The notes beneath the pieces are model-generated. The model was given only the letters and a program-made list of their open reading frames with translations, did no database searches and had not been told where the DNA came from. Position numbers and translations under genes: made by a program. From contig DIUL01000032.1 in NCBI GenBank assembly GCA_002422345.1, positions 68,325 to 79,411 of the forward strand: 11,087 nt of DNA, read 5' to 3'. Each line of letters opens with the position of its first letter. Within the stretch, counting starts at the first letter, position 1. Below are positions 7,226-11,087 of the stretch, one piece after another. This DNA comes from Acetobacteraceae bacterium UBA6159. GTDB taxonomy: Bacteria > Pseudomonadota > Alphaproteobacteria > Acetobacterales > Acetobacteraceae.

Positions 7226-7238
7226 CACCGGACCGGTG
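7226..7238. promoter_or_regulatory. Short palindrome upstream of the MFS gene
   Basis: CACCGG-A-CCGGTG is a perfect 6+1+6 palindrome lying 40-52 bases upstream of the MFS start, a plausible operator position. GC-rich palindromes of this size do occur by chance in this DNA, and no regulator gene is adjacent. Confidence 0.28.
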
Positions 7239-7339
7239 GCACGCGTTTTTGTAGGGGAAGGTATTTACGCATGAAATGTTGTCCGGACGGCACTGTCCGA
7301 AGACAAATTCAACTGCGGGGCGGGCGTCTTAACTGGGAT

Positions 7340-7389
7340 TGGCGGACCCGACACGATTCGAACGTGCGACCTTCGCCTTCGGAGGGCGA
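7340..7389 (-). tRNA. 3' fragment of tRNA-Arg(CCG), left attachment site of the element
   Basis: Read on the minus strand, the sequence gives the 3' part of a tRNA. The anticodon stem TCGCC pairs with GGCGA around the loop CTCCGAA (anticodon CCG, arginine). Then come the variable loop AGGTC, a T-arm with loop TTCGAAT, the acceptor 3' strand CGGGTCC, discriminator G and encoded CCA. The 5' half is absent: no D-arm and no GGACCCG is found in the preceding bases (7390-7440). A tRNA cut exactly in the anticodon arm next to a tyrosine integrase marks an attL/attR site. The intact, reconstituted tRNA should be at the other end of the element. The fragment itself cannot make a working tRNA. Confidence 0.88.
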
Positions 7390-7390
7390 T

Positions 7391-7405
7391 TTTGCGGGTT
7401 TGCGG
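7391..7405. repeat. Direct repeat TTTGCGG beside the att fragment
   Basis: TTTGCGG occurs at 7391-7397 and 7399-7405, starts 8 bases apart, immediately on the element side of the tRNA fragment. Integrases of this family use short direct arm repeats near the core, so this could be one pair, but two 7-base copies are weak evidence. Confidence 0.3.
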
Positions 7406-7514
7406 AGGTTTGTCCTGGGTGGCGTCATGGGGTAAAATAGGCGGAAAATCAATCATGTATGGATAATTCTGTTTGCCGACGCTTGCCGGCCTTTGCGCCA
7501 ATCTGCTACCTATG

Positions 7515-7540
7515 TGTTACCTAGCGCGGATTAGGTAACA
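7515..7540. promoter_or_regulatory. Inverted repeat with extra half-site before the integrase gene
   Basis: TGTTACCTA and TAGGTAACA (9-bp arms, 8-base spacer) form a perfect inverted repeat ending 15 bases before the integrase ATG. A further direct copy of the core TACCTA lies at 7507-7512, exactly 11 bases (one helical turn) before the copy at 7518-7523. Three phased half-sites suggest binding of a repressor, an excisionase-like protein or the integrase itself. The repeat would also fold into a hairpin in the leader. Confidence 0.6.
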
Positions 7541-7555
7541 GGATGCGGGGGCAGC

Positions 7556-8839
7556 ATGGCGGAGCGGACACGGATTGGACTGCGGGAGGTGAGGGCGCTT
7601 GGTCCTGGTCAGGAAATATGGGACGCCGCCGTGCCAGGGTTCGGGGCGCGCCGCCAAGCTGGCCCCGGAGTAGCCTACCTCGTGATGTATCGGACGGCCG
7701 AGGGGCGCCAGCGGCGCTTTACCATCGGCCGGCATGGCGCGCCCTGGACACCCGACACCGCACGGACCGAGGCGCTGCGGATATTGACCGAGGCAAAGGT
7801 CAACAAGACCGACCCCGCCGCCGACAAGAAAGCCAAGCGCGAGGCTGAGACCGTCGACGACCTACTTGACGCCTATTGGAACGCAGCCGAGGCCGGAACC
7901 TTGATGACCCGGCGGAGGAAGGCCAAGGCCGCAAGCACCCTGCTGTCCGACCGGGGGCGCATCGACAAGCATATCCGCCCGATCATGGGGAAGCTGAAGG
8001 TCGCCGCTGTCACGCCCCGGGACGTGGAAAGCCTCATGGCGGCGATCATCGAGGGCAAGACCGCAAAAAAAGAACCGACCGGCCGCAAGCGGGGCCTGTC
8101 CAATGTCCGGGGCGGACGCGGAGTAGCCACCCGGACCGTGGGGCTTCTGGGGGGCATCTTCACGTTTGCCGTTAAGCAGGGAATGCGCGCCGACAACCCG
8201 GTGACTGGTGTTGTCCGGCCGGCGGATGGACAGAAACAGCGGCGCCTGTCCGACGAAGAATATAAGGCGCTGGGCAAGGGGCTGGACGCGGCCGAAGGCA
8301 CCATCTGGCCGGCGGCGGTAGCGGTCACTCGGTTCCTTGCGCTGACCGGATGGCGGTGCGGGGAAGTCCTTGGGTTGCGGTGGGCCGATCTGGACATTCC
8401 CCGCCGAACTGCTCGGTTGGCGGATACCAAGACCGGGATCAGCCTTCGCGCGTTGCCCCTGGCCGCCGTGGATATCATCCGGGCGCAAGGCAAGGTTGGC
8501 GACCTCGTGTTCCCCGCGACCCGTGGCCACGGTCCCATGGCAGGCTATCGGTCACTATGGAACCGTATCATGAAGCTGGGGGGCGTGCCTGCGGACGTGA
8601 CGCCGCACGTTCTGCGCCATTCCTTCGCGTCGCTGGCCGGTGACCTTGGCTATTCGGAATCCACCATCGGCACGCTGATCGGTCACAAGGGACACTCGAT
8701 TACCTCGCGATATGTTCATGCGGCCGATGCGGTCCTGCTGTCGGCGGTGGAAGCGGTGGCGAATGAAACCCTAGCCCGTATGGATATTGGGCGGAGAACG
8801 GCCGAGGTTGTTCCGTTTCAAGCGGCGCGCGCGTCGTGA
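7556..8839 (+). CDS. P4-type tyrosine integrase of the element
   Basis: A 427-residue site-specific recombinase expected to catalyse integration and excision at tRNA-Arg(CCG). The N-terminus to about residue 85 matches the arm-binding domain of P4-like integrases (PGFGARR at 27-33, then FTIGRHG at 55-61). Residues 98-220 form the SAM-like core-binding domain. The catalytic set is complete: R267 (TGWRCGE), K292 (DTKTG), H351 and R354 (HVLRHSFAS), H377 (IGHKGH) and nucleophile Y386 (SRYVH). It should therefore be active. A basic insertion near residues 168-188 (KTAKKEP, GRKRG) may contact DNA. The ATG at 7556 follows a G-rich GCGGGGG. The gene points away from the att fragment into the element, and its stop overlaps the next start. 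Confidence 0.95.
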   Translation: MAERTRIGLREVRALGPGQEIWDAAVPGFGARRQAGPGVAYLVMYRTAEGRQRRFTIGRHGAPWTPDTARTEALRILTEAKVNKTDPAADKKAKREAETVDDLLDAYWNAAEAGTLMTRRRKAKAASTLLSDRGRIDKHIRPIMGKLKVAAVTPRDVESLMAAIIEGKTAKKEPTGRKRGLSNVRGGRGVATRTVGLLGGIFTFAVKQGMRADNPVTGVVRPADGQKQRRLSDEEYKALGKGLDAAEGTIWPAAVAVTRFLALTGWRCGEVLGLRWADLDIPRRTARLADTKTGISLRALPLAAVDIIRAQGKVGDLVFPATRGHGPMAGYRSLWNRIMKLGGVPADVTPHVLRHSFASLAGDLGYSESTIGTLIGHKGHSITSRYVHAADAVLLSAVEAVANETLARMDIGRRTAEVVPFQAARAS

Positions 8840-9474
8840 GCGGCCCGTCAGGTTTTCCACATGATGCGGACGACGATTGGAACGATTCGTCGTCAGATGA
8901 TTGGCATGAGGAATCACTAAAAGAATGCGAGCGGGCGTTCATGGAGAGCGGGAGTGTTGTCTATGTTTGGGACGCCATCCGCGAATGTTACAGCCATAGC
9001 ATGTCGCGCCTCATGTCCATGAAAGCCGCCGACCGCGAGGAAACGCGTAGGCAAATCATTGAGGAAACCTGCAAAACGACCTTCCCTTATTGGGTGCATG
9101 CCTATTTGCAGAGTGCAGCGGCAAACATGCACCAAATGACTCACGGGCGTGGGCCATACAAGCGGGGGTTAACCTCTTCGGAGCAGGCCCAGGAAATGTT
9201 GTCCATCTTGGGCTTTGTGGCCCCCAATAGAAACGCATTCAAAACCTATTATGCACGTTCGGATGCTGAGGATACATTGTCCACGTTCGAGACATACACG
9301 GAGGTTCACGAGATGACGCCTGCGCAGGCGAAGGCGATGCTGATGGATGAGCGCGGGACCGACGAAGAGCGCACAATTCTTGCACTTATGGCCAAAGGTC
9401 GAGAGCAACGCGGTGAACCCAAAAGGAAGAGGGGGCGCCCCAAAAAAGAGCCGAACGCGCCCGAAAATGAATAG
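8836..9474 (+). CDS. AT-hook-containing protein coupled to the integrase, otherwise unknown
   Basis: A 212-residue protein I do not recognise. Its GTG start overlaps the integrase stop (GTGA), so translation is coupled. The first 30 residues are very acidic (DADDDW, SSSDDWHEES). The middle at 30-145 looks helical, with WVHAYLQSAAANMHQM near 86-101 and an LGFVAPNRNAF segment at 125-135. The C-terminus at 196-204 is KRKRGRPKK, a textbook AT-hook that would bind AT-rich minor groove. This suggests a small DNA-binding or regulatory partner, perhaps influencing recombination, which is inference. Base composition is distinctly AT-richer than the chromosome: 9061-9120 is 52% GC and 9241-9300 is 45% GC. 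This points to a different origin. Alternative later ATG starts exist but lack a ribosome binding site comparable to the overlap. Confidence 0.8.
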   Translation: MSGPSGFPHDADDDWNDSSSDDWHEESLKECERAFMESGSVVYVWDAIRECYSHSMSRLMSMKAADREETRRQIIEETCKTTFPYWVHAYLQSAAANMHQMTHGRGPYKRGLTSSEQAQEMLSILGFVAPNRNAFKTYYARSDAEDTLSTFETYTEVHEMTPAQAKAMLMDERGTDEERTILALMAKGREQRGEPKRKRGRPKKEPNAPENE

Positions 9475-9537
9475 TTCGGCACCCTGTCGCGACCATTATT
9501 CGCGGGCATAGCACGAGATACATAGACAGCCTCAACC

Positions 9538-9553
9538 GCGCGCCTTTGCGCGC
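9538..9553 (+). promoter_or_regulatory. GC hairpin directly before the ribosome binding site of the AlpA-like gene
   Basis: GCGCGC-CTTT-GCGCGC is a perfect 6-bp hairpin that abuts the AAGGAGG at 9554-9560. Placed there it could influence translation start or stabilise a processed mRNA 5' end. It could equally be the terminator of the preceding gene, although no T-run follows. Confidence 0.42.
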
Positions 9554-9565
9554 AAGGAGGCTCAT

Positions 9566-9817
9566 GTGGTTTCGGACGAAGACACGTTGCTTTCTCGGGC
9601 CGAGGTTTCGGCCCGTCTTGGGGAAATCGGGTTCCCCGTGCCCGTCGCGACGCTGGCGACCATGGCCACGCGCGGTGGCGGGCCGGCGTATCAGCGGTTC
9701 GGGCGGCACGTTCTTTACCGGTGGGGGACGGCACGGGCATGGGCCGTAGGTCGGTTGTCCTCGCCGCGTTCCAACACGTCTGAGGCCGACGCCGGCCGCG
9801 CCAAGGCCGCAGCATGA
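9566..9817 (+). CDS. AlpA/excisionase-like helix-turn-helix DNA-binding protein
   Basis: An 83-residue small DNA-binding protein. Residues 8-60 follow the MerR/AlpA-type winged helix-turn-helix pattern: LLSRAEVSARLGEIGFPV, ATLATMATRGGGPAYQRFGR, and VLYRWGTARAWAV, ending the fold. This 'GGGP-x-YQRFGR-x-VLYR' form is common in phage and island excisionase-like and AlpA regulators, which bend DNA at att sites or activate int. The tail from residue 64 is Ala/Ser-rich and probably disordered. The GTG start at 9566 has a strong AAGGAGG five bases upstream. An ATG at 9564 in another frame is a shadow. Its stop overlaps the following small ORF by ATGA. A role as recombination directionality factor or as regulator of the integrase promoter is inferred from context. 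Confidence 0.82.
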   Translation: MVSDEDTLLSRAEVSARLGEIGFPVPVATLATMATRGGGPAYQRFGRHVLYRWGTARAWAVGRLSSPRSNTSEADAGRAKAAA

Positions 9818-9885
9818 CCTGCGCTTCCTGCTTTCCGCGTCTGGCGCTGATCGCATTGGCTGTCGGCATTTTCATCCTGAAGTAA
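9814..9885 (+). CDS. Tiny hydrophobic peptide, 23 residues
   Basis: The ATG at 9814 overlaps the TGA of the AlpA-like gene (ATGA), which supports coupled translation. The product has two N-terminal cysteines spaced as CASC, one arginine, then a hydrophobic run LALIALAVGIFIL and a final lysine, so it is a single short membrane segment. Small peptides of this kind in mobile elements can be toxins or membrane regulators, but nothing shows that here. A strong hairpin follows the stop by two bases. It is too short to judge by composition, so it may be chance. Confidence 0.4.
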   Translation: MTCASCFPRLALIALAVGIFILK

Positions 9886-9887
9886 AA

Positions 9888-9914
9888 CCGCCGGCCCGTG
9901 TGGCGGGCCGGCGG
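9888..9914 (+). terminator. Strong 11-bp GC hairpin after the AlpA-like operon
   Basis: CCGCCGGCCCG and CGGGCCGGCGG form a perfect 11-bp stem around the loop TGTGG, starting two bases after the TAA of the tiny ORF. It is the strongest hairpin in the window. No T-run follows on the plus strand. On the minus strand it is followed by GGTTTTAC, which resembles a terminator tail, so it may serve best for antisense transcription or as a bidirectional boundary. Confidence 0.62.
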
Positions 9915-9957
9915 CGATGGTATCGACGGGACAGAATGCACCCCGCCTCTACCATCG
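9915..9957. repeat. Inverted repeat in the leader of the unknown gene
   Basis: CGATGGTA at 9915-9922 and TACCATCG at 9950-9957 are a perfect 8-bp inverted repeat separated by 27 bases. They adjoin the big hairpin at 9888-9914 and precede the gene starting at 10002. This could be a second mRNA stem or a pair of operator half-sites in the leader. Confidence 0.38.
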
Positions 9958-10001
9958 GCCCTTCGGATTTGCCAGCGGTTTTCGGCGGCGGAGTTATCCG
10001 C

Positions 10002-10478
10002 GTGATTATCTTGAACAAGCGTGATGCCATTGCCCGGGCGGTCGAACGCGCCGCCGCCGCCCGCGCGCCGCAACTGCCGTTGCTCACCGCAGTTGCGGCC
10101 GGCCGTCTGGAAACGGTGTTCATCCGCGACGCATCCAATCCGTGGCCACGGCGGGTCGAACGGGCCAAAATTCCTGTTGTCGTCGTCGTCGGTGCTGATC
10201 AGGGAGAGGACACCGACCCGCTCCCGGCGGAATGGCGCTGTCTGCGTCACGCCATTCATTGGCAACGTTTTTTCGTCTGCCATGCTGCGGGCGGCGAAGA
10301 ATCCCATTATCGCACGGCGGTTGACCTGGCCGAGAGGTTCCGCCGGGTGTTGCTGGTTGAATGCACCAGCAGGACAGCGAGATTTTGGGCGGACGCGATC
10401 CAGTGTGAACCCGAACGCGGCTGGTTGATATGGGCGCTCAATGGGTCGCACCCGATCCGGCCGAGCGTGGTTCACTGA
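10002..10478 (+). CDS. Unknown 158-residue protein coupled to the topoisomerase-like gene
   Basis: I do not recognise this protein. The frame is open upstream to 9900, but the GTG at 10002 is chosen. It has a purine-rich GGCGGCGGAG eight bases before it, and the upstream part reads as leader DNA that includes an inverted repeat. Residues 7-22 form a basic/alanine helix (RDAIARAVERAAAARA). A hydrophobic strand follows, PVVVVVGADQGED at 58-70, with the look of a Rossmann-type beta strand and acidic loop. Then comes WRCLRHAIHWQRFFVCHAAGGEESHY at 78-103, a second strand RVLLVECT (115-122) and WLIWALNGSHP (141-151). An alternating alpha/beta soluble fold is likely, with cysteines at 80, 93, 121 and 135. 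Its TGA shares one base with the next ATG (TGATG), so the two proteins are probably made together and may interact. Confidence 0.7.
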   Translation: MIILNKRDAIARAVERAAAARAPQLPLLTAVAAGRLETVFIRDASNPWPRRVERAKIPVVVVVGADQGEDTDPLPAEWRCLRHAIHWQRFFVCHAAGGEESHYRTAVDLAERFRRVLLVECTSRTARFWADAIQCEPERGWLIWALNGSHPIRPSVVH

Positions 10479-11087
10479 TGAACGCCATCACCTCCCCCGC
10501 CCCAGCTTATACCGCTAGCCCCATAAAGTCGGGCCGGCAGCGCCGCACCCGTGCCGAGATGGACGCGATCCGGGACTCCATCATCAAGGTCGTGATGGCT
10601 GGCAGAGGCATGACGGTCAGGCATCTGTTCTACAAGCTGGTCGGGGCTGGCGTCATCGAGAAAACCGAGCGCGAGTATGATGGCACTGTGGCGCGGCTTG
10701 CCGTTGAACTGCGGCGATCCGGCGACATCCCGCACGGCAAGATCATTGACGGATCGCGGCTTTATACCGCTCCGACCACCTACGACAGCGTGCGAGATGC
10801 CATCAACGATACAGCCGCAACCTACCGGCGGTCTTATTGGCGCACTGCCGATCGTCAACTTGAAGTCTGGTGCGAAAAAGATGCTGTCCGCGCCCTGATC
10901 GAGAACACGACATGGGACCTGGCCGTTCCGCTGATGGTGACGCGGGGGTTTGCATCCGAGAGCGTGGTCCAGTCGCTGGCCGTTGACGCTGCCCGCAGCG
11001 GTAAACCCCGCGTCATTCTCTCACTCAATGATTACGATCCGAGCGGACAGTTAATGATGGCGGACCACTACTGTCCGGTTGACGGCG
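10478..11087 (+). CDS. Topoisomerase VI A/Spo11-like protein (Mini-A type), C-terminus off the right edge
   Basis: The 203 residues seen resemble the A subunit of type IIB topoisomerases and Spo11, which cleave DNA through a tyrosine in a winged-helix domain helped by a Mg2+-binding Toprim domain. Residues 29-95 look like the winged helix. TVRHLFYKLV at 46-55 aligns with the family motif R-x-[IL]-[FY]-Y, making Y52 the candidate nucleophile. The Toprim follows: EKDA at 133-136 gives the glutamate E133, and NDYDPSG at 184-190 gives the acidic pair D185 and D187. PLMVTRGFAS at 151-160 is typical of the strand between them. The N-terminal 25 residues are basic. The start overlaps the previous stop. 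No B-type ATPase subunit is in the window. B-less Spo11-like proteins (Mini-A) are known from mobile elements; assignment to that group is inference. Cleavage activity is unproven. Confidence 0.78.
   Translation, partial: MNAITSPAPAYTASPIKSGRQRRTRAEMDAIRDSIIKVVMAGRGMTVRHLFYKLVGAGVIEKTEREYDGTVARLAVELRRSGDIPHGKIIDGSRLYTAPTTYDSVRDAINDTAATYRRSYWRTADRQLEVWCEKDAVRALIENTTWDLAVPLMVTRGFASESVVQSLAVDAARSGKPRVILSLNDYDPSGQLMMADHYCPVDG

Larger units (their letters stand above)
7340..11087 (+). mobile_element. Integrative genetic element inserted at tRNA-Arg(CCG), left end only
   Basis: The element begins at the tRNA-Arg 3' fragment and continues past the right edge of the window. It holds a P4-type tyrosine integrase, a coupled AT-hook protein, an AlpA/excisionase-like protein, a tiny hydrophobic peptide, an unknown protein and a topoisomerase VI A/Spo11-like gene, all on the plus strand. 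Chromosomal housekeeping-type genes end just left of the tRNA fragment. Some genes here are AT-richer than the chromosome: two 60-base lines in 8836-9474 count 45% and 52% GC. No capsid, conjugation or replication gene is visible, so its class (genomic island, satellite, prophage or ICE) is open. Confidence 0.82.

Noticed and set aside
7340..7440. A complete tRNA gene
   Set aside because: Only the anticodon arm to CCA is present; no D-arm or 5' acceptor strand GGACCCG is found in the following bases on the minus strand.
9900..10001. N-terminal extension of the 158-residue protein to 9900 or 9936
   Set aside because: This stretch contains the 3' arm of a strong hairpin and an inverted repeat and has no good ribosome binding site, whereas GTG 10002 does.
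9306..10475. 389-residue minus-strand frame across the element genes
   Set aside because: It crosses four plus-strand genes and two hairpins, has no recognisable motif and is Arg/Pro-rich. A high-GC artefact.
1..11087. CRISPR array or insertion sequence
   Set aside because: No regularly spaced repeats and no transposase-like frame or terminal inverted repeats were seen on either strand.

Overview
The window reads as a high-GC alphaproteobacterial chromosome carrying the left end of an integrated mobile element. The order rrf2-sufB, the protein sequences and the GC-rich coding all suggest Rhodospirillales/Acetobacteraceae. That assignment is inferred from protein character and was not searched. 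Most long antisense ORFs in this DNA are high-GC shadows of the genes listed here.

Left part, 1-7339, ordinary chromosome. The minus strand starts with an Rrf2/IscR-type regulator followed 9 bases later by sufB, which runs off the left edge; these begin a SUF iron-sulfur assembly operon. A GAC-N7-GTC inverted repeat with IscR type-1 spacing lies upstream of the regulator. A 66-residue coiled-coil-like protein (minus) is divergent from a two-gene plus-strand operon. That operon encodes two non-heme iron oxygenase-family proteins: a PhyH-family Fe(II)/2-oxoglutarate dioxygenase and a membrane fatty-acid-hydroxylase/sterol-desaturase protein. A perfect 16-bp palindrome sits before it and a long hairpin follows it. 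Convergent to it, on the minus strand, are an MFS transporter, a MycE/TylF-like methyltransferase with a ChW-repeat-like C-terminal segment, and a 108-residue protein of unknown function.

Right part, 7340-11087, integrated element. At 7340-7389 the minus strand holds only the 3' 50 bases of a tRNA-Arg(CCG) gene, from the anticodon stem to CCA, with no 5' half. A complete P4-type tyrosine integrase begins 166 bases away and points into the element. This is the signature of integration into a tRNA 3' end: the displaced fragment marks the left boundary, and the intact tRNA should lie at the unseen right end. After the integrase come a translationally coupled, AT-richer gene with a C-terminal AT-hook, an AlpA/excisionase-like DNA-binding protein, a 23-residue hydrophobic peptide overlapping it by ATGA, a strong GC hairpin, a 158-residue protein of unknown function, and, overlapping that by one base, the start of a topoisomerase VI A/Spo11-like protein.

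The most interesting object is that last gene, cut by the window edge after 203 residues. It has a winged-helix-like motif with a candidate catalytic tyrosine (RHLFY) followed by Toprim signatures (EKDA and DYDPSG). No topoisomerase VI B subunit is visible in this window. It resembles the B-less Spo11-like proteins (Mini-A type) described from mobile elements, here translationally coupled to an uncharacterised partner.
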